A stretch of DNA of 53,849 nt from Deltaproteobacteria bacterium (GCA_019308905.1 JAFDHF010000019.1:1-53849), one strand, 5' to 3'; shown: positions 8,250 to 16,776, counted from the stretch's first letter. The notes: generated from the letters alone by a model not told the origin. Made by a program: numbers and translations.

Positions 8250-9336
8250 ACAAAGGGATCAAATCTCGACTTGAGTCTTAGTGGGGAACTAGGCCCAGGT
8301 TTGACTTGACTCTTCGGGTCGATTCGTTTATGAATCCAGACATGTCCAGACCGTTGAGAATAGAGTACAGGGACGCATGGTATCATGTCTTGAATCGTGG
8401 GAGGCGGGGTGAGGTCGCTTTTGCCGGTGAAGGGGATTATGCTCGGTTTATCGACCTCCTCAAAGAGGCCAGGGATATGTGGAATCTGCGGATAGCCGCC
8501 TACTGTTTGATGCCGAATCACTACCATCTTCTCGTCCAGACACCGGAAGCCAATATATCTAGATGCATGCGTCATATAGATGGGGTCTACACCCAGCGTT
8601 TCAACAGGGTTCACGATTGTGACGGGCAGGTGTTTCGGGGCCGGTACAGATCGATTCTGATAGAGGCTGATGCTTATCTGCTGCAGTTGGTCAGATATAT
8701 TCATCGAAATCCAGTGCGGGCCGGACTGACGCAAGATCCAGATGGATATACCTGGAGTAGCCATAAGGGATACCTTTCGGCAGATGACGGGTGGAAGTGG
8801 CTTTACAAGGAGTACGTTCTTTCTATGCTCTCCACGCACAAGTCAGAAAGGCTGAGACGATACTGCGAGTTTATGTCAGTATCTGATGAAAAGGATGAGC
8901 GGCTAGATAGATTGTTCAAAGGTAAGAAGGTGCCTTCAGTTCTCGGCTCCGAGGGTTTTGTCGATTCGATAAGGAATCGGTTTTTCACAGAGAAACTGAA
9001 TGAAGAGATACCCGAATCGAAGCGACTGGCACCTGAACCGGATCGAATCAAAGAGGTGGTATGTGAGCACTATAGGATCGATCGAGGCGTTTTGTTTTCA
9101 ACGAGGAGGGGGGTCTTCAACGAGCCAAGAAGTGTTGCCATCTATCTTTGTCGGCGCTTGCGAGGGGACAGCTTGAAAGAGATAGGCGAAAATTTCGAGG
9201 TTCCCAAATACACTACCGTGAGTGGTATCTTCAGGAGAACGAAGCGGCGGGTTGCCGAAGATCCGAGGTTGAGGGAGAGGGTTGAGGGAGTCCTTTCTTC
9301 CCTGAGAAAGACCCAAAACGAGACTTGACCCCTTGT
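8250..9336 (+). mobile_element. RAYT-type insertion with imperfect inverted ends
   Basis: The Y1 transposase gene is framed by inverted sequences. The left end 8250-8273 reads ACAAAGGGATCAAATCTCG and onward. The reverse complement of the right end (9314-9336) reads ACAAGGGGTCAAGTCTCG and onward. About 19 of 23 positions agree. GGGGTCAAG-type ends are typical of single RAYT genes in related genomes, in my recollection. The element separates the maf promoter from rfaE2 and ends 6 bases before the rfaE2 ATG. No target duplication is visible, as expected for Y1 transposases. Confidence 0.65.
8342..9328 (+). CDS. REP-associated tyrosine transposase (RAYT, Y1_Tnp family)
   Basis: 328 residues from MSRPLRIEYRDAWYHV, the usual family start; an ATG 12 bases upstream and a TTG at 8306 are alternatives. 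The metal-binding histidines are in LMPNHYHLLVQ (about 55-65) and the likely catalytic tyrosine is in QLVRYIHRNPVRAGL (about 113-127). GQVFRGRYRS is also conserved. The C-terminal half (about 230-328) looks like a DnaA-type helix-turn-helix, seen in many RAYTs of this clade. The frame is intact, so the transposase may be functional. Its stop codon lies inside the right-end repeat. Confidence 0.92.
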   Translation: MSRPLRIEYRDAWYHVLNRGRRGEVAFAGEGDYARFIDLLKEARDMWNLRIAAYCLMPNHYHLLVQTPEANISRCMRHIDGVYTQRFNRVHDCDGQVFRGRYRSILIEADAYLLQLVRYIHRNPVRAGLTQDPDGYTWSSHKGYLSADDGWKWLYKEYVLSMLSTHKSERLRRYCEFMSVSDEKDERLDRLFKGKKVPSVLGSEGFVDSIRNRFFTEKLNEEIPESKRLAPEPDRIKEVVCEHYRIDRGVLFSTRRGVFNEPRSVAIYLCRRLRGDSLKEIGENFEVPKYTTVSGIFRRTKRRVAEDPRLRERVEGVLSSLRKTQNET

Positions 9337-9342
9337 TTTTGT

Positions 9343-9852
9343 ATGAGAGACAAGATCAAGAGTGAGGCGGAGCTCGCGGAGGTTATCGATCGGCACAGGG
9401 CTGCCGGGAGGAAGGTGGTCTTCACCAACGGCTGCTTCGATCTTCTCCATGTGGGGCATGTCCGGTACTTGGAGAAAGCAAGATCCCTTGGAGACATCCT
9501 GGTAGTGGCCGTTAACAGCGATCGCTCGGCTGCTCGGCTGAAAGGCCCTTCCCGCCCTATCAACGGCGAGCAGGACAGGGCTGAGGTGGTCGCGGCTTTG
9601 GCCTGCGTGGACTACGTGACCGTCTTTGACGAGATCGATCCCCACAGGATCATATCCCTTTTGAGACCCCACGTGCTGGTAAAGGGAGGGGATTGGACAA
9701 GGGAGACCACCATAGGAAGAGAGATCGTAGAGGAGGCCGGAGGTGAGGTGGTTATCGTTCCCTATGTGGAAGGCATATCGACAACGGGTCTCATCGACCG
9801 GATAGTCAGAAGCCGTGGAGGCGCCCTCAGAAGAAGCTCTCCGGAACGATGA
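9343..9852 (+). CDS. rfaE2: D-glycero-beta-D-manno-heptose 1-phosphate adenylyltransferase
   Basis: 169 residues, a stand-alone equivalent of the C-terminal domain of HldE/RfaE. It makes ADP-heptose precursor for LPS inner core. The nucleotidyltransferase motif FTNGCFDLLHVGHVRYL (HxGH, about residues 26-42) and VKGGDWTRETTIGRE are present. The native start MRDKIKSEAEL fits the family. No Shine-Dalgarno sequence precedes the ATG, because the RAYT right end abuts it. Expression may depend on the transposon or be weak. The 3' end overlaps the convergent export gene by 26 bases. Confidence 0.95.
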   Translation: MRDKIKSEAELAEVIDRHRAAGRKVVFTNGCFDLLHVGHVRYLEKARSLGDILVVAVNSDRSAARLKGPSRPINGEQDRAEVVAALACVDYVTVFDEIDPHRIISLLRPHVLVKGGDWTRETTIGREIVEEAGGEVVIVPYVEGISTTGLIDRIVRSRGGALRRSSPER

Positions 9853-10666
9853 CGGTATCCCCGGGCTCCACCGGGGTGTCCAGCCGTGCGCGGATCTTCT
9901 TCTCTCCTTGGGGGTCTTTCCTGCGGATCTTGATTCTCCTCTTGGAGGCGATGTCCGTGAATCCTCCGGCAATGATCACGGCCTTGAGGACCGTGAGTTC
10001 CTTTTCCCACCGGTACTTTCCCGGCTGGTCCACCTGCCCGAAAATGTAGAAAACCTGCCCTTGGGGAACGAAAATCGTGTCTCCGTCCCTGATTTCCAGA
10101 TCCTGTCCGGTGAGCTTACCCGCAAGAAGCCCCCGGAGGTCAACCTGGATTACCTGCCCTACACCTTCCTCATCCGGCCTGAGGGGCTTGTTCTTTTTCC
10201 AGTCTTTCCGGGCACGGATAATCTCGACCATATCTCCCGCATTCTCACCGAGGCCTCCGGCCTTCGAGATGATTTCGATGATAGAGGCCCGGCTTTCGAG
10301 CGGATATGCCCCCGGCCTGACTACCTCCCCGAGAACGTATACCTTCTTGCTCCTGTATTCCTTTACCGATACCTCGACCTGAGGATCGACGAGGTACCCG
10401 TCGGCCAGCCTCCGGGAAAGGATTCTACCCACCTCGTCCGAGGAGCGTCCCCGTGCCTGCACCTCTCCTACCAGAGGGAAGCAGAAGCTCCCGTCTGGTG
10501 ATACCACTACATCCCTGGTCAGGTCATCGTTGCCCCACACCCTGATTGCCAGGACGTCACCCGGCCCGATGGTGTAGTCGGCCTCCGGCCTGCACCGGCG
10601 GGCCGGGAGGAGGGCCGCAAGAACCAGAGAGAATATGAGAATCCAAACCGTGTTCCTAAACCCCAT
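9827..10666 (-). CDS. Polysaccharide export protein (Wza-like, Poly_export and SLBB)
   Basis: 279 residues. A hydrophobic N-terminus (1-20) is followed by a Poly_export domain starting ADYTIGPGDVLAIRVWG and containing VVVSPDGSFCFPLVGEVQARG, then two SLBB-type repeats (VYVLGEVVRPGAYPL and FYIFGQVDQPGKYRWE). Such proteins form periplasmic/outer-membrane channels for capsule or exopolysaccharide. No clean lipobox is visible. Shorter than E. coli Wza (about 380), as in many exosortase-type EPS loci. It is preceded by the outer-membrane barrel gene 11 bases away, so the two are probably co-transcribed. Confidence 0.92.
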   Translation of the reverse strand: MGFRNTVWILIFSLVLAALLPARRCRPEADYTIGPGDVLAIRVWGNDDLTRDVVVSPDGSFCFPLVGEVQARGRSSDEVGRILSRRLADGYLVDPQVEVSVKEYRSKKVYVLGEVVRPGAYPLESRASIIEIISKAGGLGENAGDMVEIIRARKDWKKNKPLRPDEEGVGQVIQVDLRGLLAGKLTGQDLEIRDGDTIFVPQGQVFYIFGQVDQPGKYRWEKELTVLKAVIIAGGFTDIASKRRIKIRRKDPQGEKKIRARLDTPVEPGDTVIVPESFF

Positions 10667-10677
10667 GGAGAACCTGT

Positions 10678-11853
10678 CTAGAGGATAAGGGAGACGTAGA
10701 TCATGATAGTGTTCTCACCGTATTCCTCTGCTGGGAAGTTGGAATTAAGTCGAGTGTACCGATAGGCTCCGCCAAGCCTCAACCATCTGCGCAGGGCATG
10801 GTCGACGGAGAGCTCTCCTGTGTAGAGATCGTCTTTTCTCTTCTTTCCCAAGCCGCTATCGTCGTGAAGATATTCGTCATGGATGTAACCCACCTTAAGC
10901 CTTCCGGTGAGCTTCCGGTAGCGGTGGGAGAGGGTTGCCCTGATCTGAGTGGAAACGTAACCGCTGCCGAAGGCGAGATTCCTGTCGGCCCGGCTGGTGT
11001 CGAGGATGCGCCGGACCCCCTCGACCGACAGGGTGGTCTTTGGCCGCAACCGATGAGTAATACTGATAAGATAGGAGAAGGCACTGTCGCTCCTGCTGAG
11101 CCTGTGGTAGTCTGTCCGCATATACCCCACCCGGGCCGTTCCCGTGCTCTTGGCAGCGATTTCCCAGGTTATTCCTCCCTCGATTCTGTTGGAGTAGCTG
11201 TCCTCCGACTCGCGGTTGTCGTAGCTGCGGGTTCGATATCCGTAAGACGCCACCAGAGACGTCTTCGGAAGCATCTTGAGATAGAGACTCCCTGTCAGCT
11301 CGGTCCCTTTGTAATCATCGATCTGATCCAATGAACGGTCGTACTTCTTTGTTTCGCCCGTGTAAGCCGCTCCCACGCCGAGCCATCTGTTGAGATCGTA
11401 GTCGACACTCAGGCCCGGACTGTTCCACGTAAAGGGATGGGTTTGGTCCCCTTTGAAGTACGGTCGATCGGCCCCGCGGGTAAACCCGTCCCTTGCCTGG
11501 ACCTTCAGCCTTTTCCACTGATTCAGGCTGAGGGTCCCCGTGGCATTGTGAACCGTCCGATCTGCCTTTTTCTCTTCTCTATAGTTGTAGCTGTCAGCGG
11601 TATAGTTGAAGCTAAGGGCGTTTTTCTTCATGGGCAAAAGCAGCTCGACACCCGGAGAAATCAGGAAAAAGGTGTCGCTCACTCTATCGGCTCTTGTAAG
11701 GTATACGTTGTCAGTATGCGCCGCAGAGACCGTAGCATAGGGGTGGATCCTGAGCGGCCCCACATGAAGGTTACCGGCGGCCCCGTAGGAAAACAGAGTA
11801 AAGATGGAGAAAACCGCGGCACAGGTTGCCCATATTCCCTTTGCCCTGACCAT
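10678..11853 (-). CDS. Outer-membrane beta-barrel protein of an exopolysaccharide locus
   Basis: 391 residues with a signal peptide (1-26, ending YGAAGN). The body alternates polar and hydrophobic residues, for example ALSFNYTADSYNYREE, TSLVASYGYRTRSYDN and LRLGGAYRYTRLNSNF. The C-terminus (NTIMIYVSLIL) ends in an aliphatic residue, as expected for a barrel. It resembles the BBP2/EpsL group of putative barrels found beside Wza-like export proteins. Probably the outer-membrane partner of the downstream export protein. The assignment is by pattern and context. Confidence 0.75.
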   Translation of the reverse strand: MVRAKGIWATCAAVFSIFTLFSYGAAGNLHVGPLRIHPYATVSAAHTDNVYLTRADRVSDTFFLISPGVELLLPMKKNALSFNYTADSYNYREEKKADRTVHNATGTLSLNQWKRLKVQARDGFTRGADRPYFKGDQTHPFTWNSPGLSVDYDLNRWLGVGAAYTGETKKYDRSLDQIDDYKGTELTGSLYLKMLPKTSLVASYGYRTRSYDNRESEDSYSNRIEGGITWEIAAKSTGTARVGYMRTDYHRLSRSDSAFSYLISITHRLRPKTTLSVEGVRRILDTSRADRNLAFGSGYVSTQIRATLSHRYRKLTGRLKVGYIHDEYLHDDSGLGKKRKDDLYTGELSVDHALRRWLRLGGAYRYTRLNSNFPAEEYGENTIMIYVSLIL

Positions 11854-11891
11854 GAGGCGCCTATATCGTATTTCTCTCCGAAAAGAGGTCT

Positions 11892-12716
11892 CTAGAACGG
11901 CGGACTGGCCACACGTTCTGTTCCTCCCTGGTAGCCTGTTATCGGCGGTACGTCGGTCTTACCCCTTATGATGCCCGACTCGCGCACGGCCTCGAGGCTT
12001 GCCTTCAATTCCTCGCAGAATCTGTTCAGGCGAGCGACAATCACCGAGGACGACGCCGAGATCAAGCCTTGGTCAGCCGCCAAAGAGGCGGAACATCGCA
12101 CCTCTTCCATCTCCTGTGGGGTCAAGATCCTCGTAGGATCGGCCTTTGCCCAACCTCCGACAGGGCCGATGTGGAGGGATTCGAGAAGGGCGAAGGCGCC
12201 CTCACAGGTCTCCCGAGTTTCCAGGTCCAAGAGGTCGAGGAGGAGAAGGGCGAACTCACACTGGGTGAAATTCCGGCCCGCACAGGACGAAATCATCGAG
12301 CCTCCACAGAGCTTTGCCACAGTTTGGCGTCCGGGATGCGGGACCACCGGCGGAGGTTTCGAGACAGCAAGATCCATGCGTGGTTCGGCCCGGTCTTTCA
12401 GGCCTGGTTGGATCTCCGGGAAGGCGGGCCGAAAGGCCCTCGATGAAACCTCTATCGGCTCGACAGGACGTACATCCTTCAAAGCCTCTTCTGGAATCCC
12501 CTGTGGGGGGGGTGGGTTTGCGCGGACCACTGGAACCGACCGGGTCACCTCCGGAAGGGCGCTCGGGTTCGTCTGTCGAGAGCTACGGGGCTGGTGCGCC
12601 GGATTTCTTGAGACGATGGTCTCCCCGGGGGGGTTGGATCTCCCGAAGCACAGGGAGAGGAGAAGCATGAGCCCCACGGCACCCCCGAGAGAAAGAGCGA
12701 ACTTTCTCCTGGTCAT
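11892..12716 (-). CDS. Proline-rich single-pass protein with SLH-like C-terminal region
   Basis: 274 residues from the ATG at 12716 (GAGG upstream); an ATG at 12764 with AGAGG is also possible. One transmembrane helix (about 7-25: FALSLGGAVGLMLLLSLCFG) precedes a proline-rich, probably disordered stretch (about 30-140). A C-terminal helical part contains TQCEFALLLLDLLDLETRE and GPVGGWAKADPTRILTPQE. That part resembles SLH-like modules I associate with outer-membrane or export proteins in Deltaproteobacteria and Verrucomicrobia, but I cannot name the family. It stands at the head of the export operon, so a role in linking the envelope and the exporter is plausible. Confidence 0.6.
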   Translation of the reverse strand: MTRRKFALSLGGAVGLMLLLSLCFGRSNPPGETIVSRNPAHQPRSSRQTNPSALPEVTRSVPVVRANPPPPQGIPEEALKDVRPVEPIEVSSRAFRPAFPEIQPGLKDRAEPRMDLAVSKPPPVVPHPGRQTVAKLCGGSMISSCAGRNFTQCEFALLLLDLLDLETRETCEGAFALLESLHIGPVGGWAKADPTRILTPQEMEEVRCSASLAADQGLISASSSVIVARLNRFCEELKASLEAVRESGIIRGKTDVPPITGYQGGTERVASPPF

Positions 12717-12795
12717 GGGATCTTTCCTCTTTGTTGCTCGGTATTCTTCTCTAGCAAGATCCATACCAGTAAGCCTCTGCCCTGATGGGCGAACC

Positions 12796-12824
12796 TTGCC
12801 GGGATCGGCTGATGAGGGTAAAAT
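12796..12824 (+). promoter_or_regulatory. Possible promoter of the thiL operon
   Basis: TTGCCG (12796-12801), 17-base spacer, TAAAAT (12819-12824) on the plus strand. It lies in the divergent space between the proline-rich protein gene and thiL. Confidence 0.4.
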
Positions 12825-12847
12825 TGTTTTATCGAATCACCTGTGTT

Positions 12848-12892
12848 CTGCCCGCCTCCTGTAGGGACAGCGGGAAGGCGGATGCAGGGCAG
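12848..12892 (+). other. Potential structured leader upstream of thiL
   Basis: Nested pairings: CTGCCC (12848-12853) with GGGCAG (12887-12892), GCCT (12854-12857) with AGGC (12876-12879), and CTGT (12859-12862) with ACAG (12867-12870). It does not match the TPP riboswitch core as I know it. It could be chance in GC-rich DNA. Confidence 0.25.
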
Positions 12893-12936
12893 GGGAGCGC
12901 GGCAGGAAATTGGGGGGCGAGAACCAACAGCGGCTG

Positions 12937-14001
12937 ATGGGAAAGACCGAAATCACAGAGATCGGCGAATTCGGACTGATCCGGAGAATCCGGAAGAGGT
13001 ACTCGAGGGCTTCGCCCTTTGTTCTGTCCGGGATCGGAGATGACGCGGCTGCTCTCCGGTTCCCCCCGGGCCATTCGGTCCTTGTCACAACGGACACGCT
13101 CGTCGAGAACGTACACTTCAGCCGCCAGTCGACTCTGCCCTACCTTCTCGGTGTGAAATCCCTGGCCGTCAATCTCAGTGACCTGGCTGCAATGGGAGGT
13201 ACGCCTCGGTTCTTCCTCCTCTCGTTGGGGATTCCCAAAGGTCTTTCACTCTCTTTTGTAGAGCGCTTTTTCCAGGGGATCGGCGAGTCGGCGGAGACCT
13301 ACGGTGTTCTGCTTGTGGGTGGGGACATTACGGCTGCGGCGAACCTCGTGATCACCGGGGTGGCCATCGGTCACAGCCCCCCCGGGGAGATGGTCTGCCG
13401 AGGAGGGGCTCAACCCGGGGACCGTATCTACGTGACGGGCCCCCTCGGGGATTCGGCCCTTGGTCTGGAGATCCTTCGCCAAAGGGGGTTGAGACCGAGG
13501 GATTTCACCTACAGGGGCGAGATCAGGGGAAGGGACGGAGATCTTCTGGGGCTTGTCCGGAAGCACCTGGCGCCGGTCCCACAGGTTCTCAAGGGAAGAA
13601 AGATCGCCGAGTCGGGGTGTGCGAGCGCGATGATCGATATCAGCGATGGGCTTCTGGCGGATCTGGGGCACATAATGGAGGAGAGTCGAGTGGGAGCGCG
13701 GGTTTGGGTCGAGAAAGTACCCCGGTCCGAGGCCTTTGAAAGATGGGCGTCCCACTACCATCACAGTCCCATGGATCTGGTTCTGGCAGGGGGGGAGGAC
13801 TATGAACTGGTTTTCACGGCTCCCCGGGACCTCCTTGAAGGGGACCCGAGCTGCGCACGACTCGATGGTCTTCCGGTCCACCCGATAGGCGAGGTGACGG
13901 CTCGTGCCGGGAATCTTACCCTTGTCGGAGGGGATCAAAAGCCGTACCACCCTGCTGGTCTGGGGTACGACCATTTCAGGGACAGGACGAGGAGGAAGTG
14001 A
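12937..14001 (+). CDS. thiL: Thiamine-monophosphate kinase
   Basis: 354 residues, AIRS/PurM-like ATP-binding fold. It phosphorylates TMP to TPP. Motifs are ITEIGEFGLI at the N-terminus, GIGDDAAALR, TTDTLVENVHF, SLGIPKGLSLSFVE, VGGDIT, DISDGLLADLGH and LVLAGGEDYELVF. I chose the ATG at 12937 because the family begins close to EFGLI. An in-frame TTG at 12910 with AGGA upstream is an alternative. Its stop overlaps the ATG of the downstream HD nuclease (TGATG). Confidence 0.95.
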   Translation: MGKTEITEIGEFGLIRRIRKRYSRASPFVLSGIGDDAAALRFPPGHSVLVTTDTLVENVHFSRQSTLPYLLGVKSLAVNLSDLAAMGGTPRFFLLSLGIPKGLSLSFVERFFQGIGESAETYGVLLVGGDITAAANLVITGVAIGHSPPGEMVCRGGAQPGDRIYVTGPLGDSALGLEILRQRGLRPRDFTYRGEIRGRDGDLLGLVRKHLAPVPQVLKGRKIAESGCASAMIDISDGLLADLGHIMEESRVGARVWVEKVPRSEAFERWASHYHHSPMDLVLAGGEDYELVFTAPRDLLEGDPSCARLDGLPVHPIGEVTARAGNLTLVGGDQKPYHPAGLGYDHFRDRTRRK

Positions 14002-14966
14002 TGAAAGGGGTCTACGTGGGCGAAATGGTTGAGGACCAGGCAATAGACGGCGTCTTCCTGGTGAGCGAAAAGCGCATGGCCGAGACCCGCTCGGGAGCTC
14101 CATATCTCAGGTTGAGACTTTCTGATCGGACCGGTGAGATCGAGGGGAGAGTCTGGGAACAGGCATTTGAGACCGCAAAGGCCTTCGAGAGGGACGATTT
14201 TGTCAGAGTCAAGGGCCGGGTGAGCAGGTACCAGGACACGTTGCAGATTTCCATCCGCCACATCCAGCGCCTCTGCGGCACTTCGGTTGATCCCTCCGAC
14301 TTTCTTCCGAGAAGCAACCGGGACATTGAGGGCATGTGGGATGAACTCAGAACCGTTGCGAGGGGTGTGGAAAACCGGGACCTACGGGAACTACTCGACG
14401 CTTTCTTTGGTGATCCGGAATTCGCTTCGAGCTTCAAGAGAGCACCGGCTGCCAAGAAACTCCACCATGTCTATATCGGGGGCCTTCTCGAACATACCCT
14501 CAATCTGTGCCGCTTGGCGCTCGCCGTGAGTGAGATCTACGAAGGATTGAACAGGGACGTGTTGATCGCCGGGGCTATCCTCCACGACATCGGCAAGGTC
14601 CAAGAGCTCACCTCTGAGAGATCCTTCGACTATTCCGACCAGGGGCGCCTTCTCGGCCATCTCGTGATAGGAGTCGAGATGCTGGATGAGAAGATCGCCG
14701 GCCTGGAGAGTTTCTCCGAAGAATTGGCCCTGATTTTGAAACACATGATCCTCAGTCATCACGGGCAGTATGCCTGGGGTTCGCCCAAGAGGCCGAAGAC
14801 CCTGGAGGCCATCGTCCTCCATCATCTCGATGACATGGACGCTAAGTTCAACGGGGTCCAGGAGTTTCTCGAGAAATCGAGCCGCTCAAACTCGCGCTGG
14901 ACGGAACACCACCGGGTGTTTGATCAGTTTTTCTACCACCCGGATTTTGAGGAGAGCGAAACTTGA
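14001..14966 (+). CDS. YhaM-like 3'-5' exoribonuclease (OB fold plus HD domain)
   Basis: 321 residues. The N-terminal part (about 1-95) is an OB nucleic-acid-binding fold (LRLRLSDRTGEIEGRVWE, VRVKGRVSRYQDTLQIS). The second half carries the HD phosphohydrolase signature: HHVYIGGLLEHTLNLC, AILHDIGKVQEL and ILSHHGQYAWGSPK. This order matches YhaM, a Mn/Co-dependent 3'-5' exoribonuclease. The start is coupled to the thiL stop, with AGGAGG upstream. A GTG one codon earlier (13998) is the only alternative. The stop codon sits within the predicted -35 of the hrcA promoter. Confidence 0.92.
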   Translation: MKGVYVGEMVEDQAIDGVFLVSEKRMAETRSGAPYLRLRLSDRTGEIEGRVWEQAFETAKAFERDDFVRVKGRVSRYQDTLQISIRHIQRLCGTSVDPSDFLPRSNRDIEGMWDELRTVARGVENRDLRELLDAFFGDPEFASSFKRAPAAKKLHHVYIGGLLEHTLNLCRLALAVSEIYEGLNRDVLIAGAILHDIGKVQELTSERSFDYSDQGRLLGHLVIGVEMLDEKIAGLESFSEELALILKHMILSHHGQYAWGSPKRPKTLEAIVLHHLDDMDAKFNGVQEFLEKSSRSNSRWTEHHRVFDQFFYHPDFEESET

Positions 14967-14991
14967 CAAAGCCCTCGGAGATGGTTATTTT
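14963..14991 (+). promoter_or_regulatory. Predicted sigma-70 promoter of hrcA-grpE-dnaK
   Basis: TTGACA (14963-14968), 17-base spacer, TATTTT (14986-14991). A separate TATAAT lies at about 15006-15011 without a good -35. No CIRCE element (TTAGCACTC-N9-GAGTGCTAA) can be seen between here and the hrcA start, which is unusual for an hrcA operon. Confidence 0.55.
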
Positions 14992-15046
14992 AAGGGAGGT
15001 TTGGGTATAATTATCTAATATCTAAGGAATTTTCATAACAAAGCCT

Positions 15047-16111
15047 ATGGGTTCCCGTTCGAAACTGCCCGACAACCTGATGGACTCCGAGAGGGTGCGG
15101 AAGATCCTGACGGCCATAATCCGCGAGTATGTGGCCTCGGCCGGGCCGGTTGGTTCGAGGAGTTTGGCGAGGCGATACGGCTTGGACCTGAGTCCGGCCA
15201 CCATTAGAAACGTTATGGCCGACCTCACCGAGATGGGATATCTTTCGCAGCCCCATCCGTCGGCGGGGAGGGTTCCAACCGACAAGGCTTTTCGCTGTTA
15301 TGTCGATTCCATACTGAATGTGAGGAAACTGACCCGGCACGAGCGAGACCGGATCAGACGGAACTATCATCCTTCGAAGCTCGACATGACGCAAACCCTC
15401 AAAGAGACCTGTCGTATCCTTTCGGCCACTTCCAACTATCTCGGCCTGGTCATCGCTCCAGAGTTGGGCAAGATGAGATTCAAACATATCCAGTTTGTCC
15501 GCGTGGGCCCGTTTCAGGTCCTGGCTATCTTCGTTACCACTTCAGGGACCATCCAGAACAAGCGCCTCGATACCGACGAGGATCTGGGCCAGGACTATCT
15601 CGACAAGATTACCCGGTATCTCGATTCCATCCTTTCGGGTTTGACCCTGTCCGAAGTGCGCAAGAGGATCCTGGAAGAGATGGAGAAGGAGAGGATCGCA
15701 TACGACCGGCTAATGGAAAGAGCCCTCAAGCTCGGCGAAAGGGCGTTCCTGGAGACCGAAGATAGAGAGCTGTATATGGAGGGGAAGGTCAAGATCTTCG
15801 ATGCTCCCGAGTTCAGCAGCACCGAAAAGATGAAGCGCCTTCTCCAGACCCTTGAAGAGAAGAGCTTTCTCCTCAAGCTCCTGGACCAGAGTCTGGAGTC
15901 GCGGGGGGTGCAGACCATAATCGGGACAGAGTTTGACCGGAGCGATATGGCGGAGTGTACCCTTGTCGCTGCCACCTATGGCACGCCTGATTCCTCTCGG
16001 GGGACCCTGGGAGTCATCGGCCCTATGCGCATGAACTACTCCAGAATCATTCCACTCGTGAGTTACACCGCTCAGCTGTTGACAGAGAGCATGGCTGAGG
16101 CTGGTGCCTAG
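15047..16111 (+). CDS. hrcA: Heat-inducible transcription repressor HrcA
   Basis: 354 residues. The winged-helix N-terminus (SERVRKILTAIIREYVASAG, then GSRSLARRYGLDLSPATIRN and MADLTEMGYLSQPHPSAGRVP) is the classic HrcA DNA-binding region. A GAF-like C-terminal domain ends with GVIGPMRMNYSRIIPLV. HrcA represses groE and dnaK operons through CIRCE and needs GroEL for folding. It is the first gene of the operon, followed by grpE (8 bases) and dnaK. No CIRCE was seen here or before groEL, so its operator may diverge or lie elsewhere. Confidence 0.96.
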   Translation: MGSRSKLPDNLMDSERVRKILTAIIREYVASAGPVGSRSLARRYGLDLSPATIRNVMADLTEMGYLSQPHPSAGRVPTDKAFRCYVDSILNVRKLTRHERDRIRRNYHPSKLDMTQTLKETCRILSATSNYLGLVIAPELGKMRFKHIQFVRVGPFQVLAIFVTTSGTIQNKRLDTDEDLGQDYLDKITRYLDSILSGLTLSEVRKRILEEMEKERIAYDRLMERALKLGERAFLETEDRELYMEGKVKIFDAPEFSSTEKMKRLLQTLEEKSFLLKLLDQSLESRGVQTIIGTEFDRSDMAECTLVAATYGTPDSSRGTLGVIGPMRMNYSRIIPLVSYTAQLLTESMAEAGA

Positions 16112-16119
16112 GGGATATC

Positions 16120-16776
16120 ATGGAAGAGATGCCAGTCAAGGGGGGGAGTCAGGGGAAACCCATGGAGGAAGGCGGGGAGTCTAATCAGGCAGAGACCGCT
16201 CATGAGGCCTCCCGGAAAAAGAAGCGGAGAGCCGCAACCAGCGAGGAACTGAAAAGGGCTCTGGAGGAGCAGAAGCGGCTCGCCCAGGACAACTACGAGA
16301 AGTTTCTCCGCGCTTACGCCGAGCTCGAGAACTACAAGAAGAGAGTCGAGAGGGAGAAGGCGAATCTTCTGAAGTACGGCAACGAGGCCTTGATTCGAGA
16401 TCTGCTTCCCTTTATCGATAATCTTCAGAGAGCGGTGGAGCACGCTTCAGGGGAGAAGAACAACAGCCCCGAAGCCTTGATCCAGGGTGTGGAACTGACC
16501 CTGAAAGATCTGATGAGAGTCCTGGAAAAGCACGGCCTTAAGCCGATAGAGTCGGTGGGCGGGATTTTTGACCCTAATCTCCACGAAGCCATGATGCAGG
16601 TCGAAACCGAGGACCACGAGCCTCAGACCATTGTGGAGGAGTTTCAAAAGGGATACCTCCTGGGAGACCGTCTTCTCCGCCCTGCCAGGGTCTCCGTGGC
16701 GACCAGACCGGGCAGTCCTGCGGAGGGACGAACCGAGGGAGAAGGCCCATCCCCCTCTCCGGAAGACGAAGCTTGA
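16120..16776 (+). CDS. grpE: Nucleotide exchange factor GrpE
   Basis: 218 residues. An acidic, disordered N-terminus precedes a long coiled coil (about 50-105, with NYEKFLRAYAELENYKKRVE) and the C-terminal beta domain (GVELTLKDLMRVLEKHGLKP, then FDPNLHEAMMQVETEDHEP). GrpE releases ADP from DnaK. The C-terminal tail after VSVATRPGSP is rich in proline and acidic residues and longer than usual. Directly between hrcA and dnaK. Confidence 0.95.
   Translation: MEEMPVKGGSQGKPMEEGGESNQAETAHEASRKKKRRAATSEELKRALEEQKRLAQDNYEKFLRAYAELENYKKRVEREKANLLKYGNEALIRDLLPFIDNLQRAVEHASGEKNNSPEALIQGVELTLKDLMRVLEKHGLKPIESVGGIFDPNLHEAMMQVETEDHEPQTIVEEFQKGYLLGDRLLRPARVSVATRPGSPAEGRTEGEGPSPSPEDEA

Noticed and set aside
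8250-9336. A full insertion sequence with target-site duplication
   Set aside because: The transposase is of the Y1/RAYT class, which does not make target duplications, and the ends are imperfect inverted motifs only. It was kept as a RAYT element.
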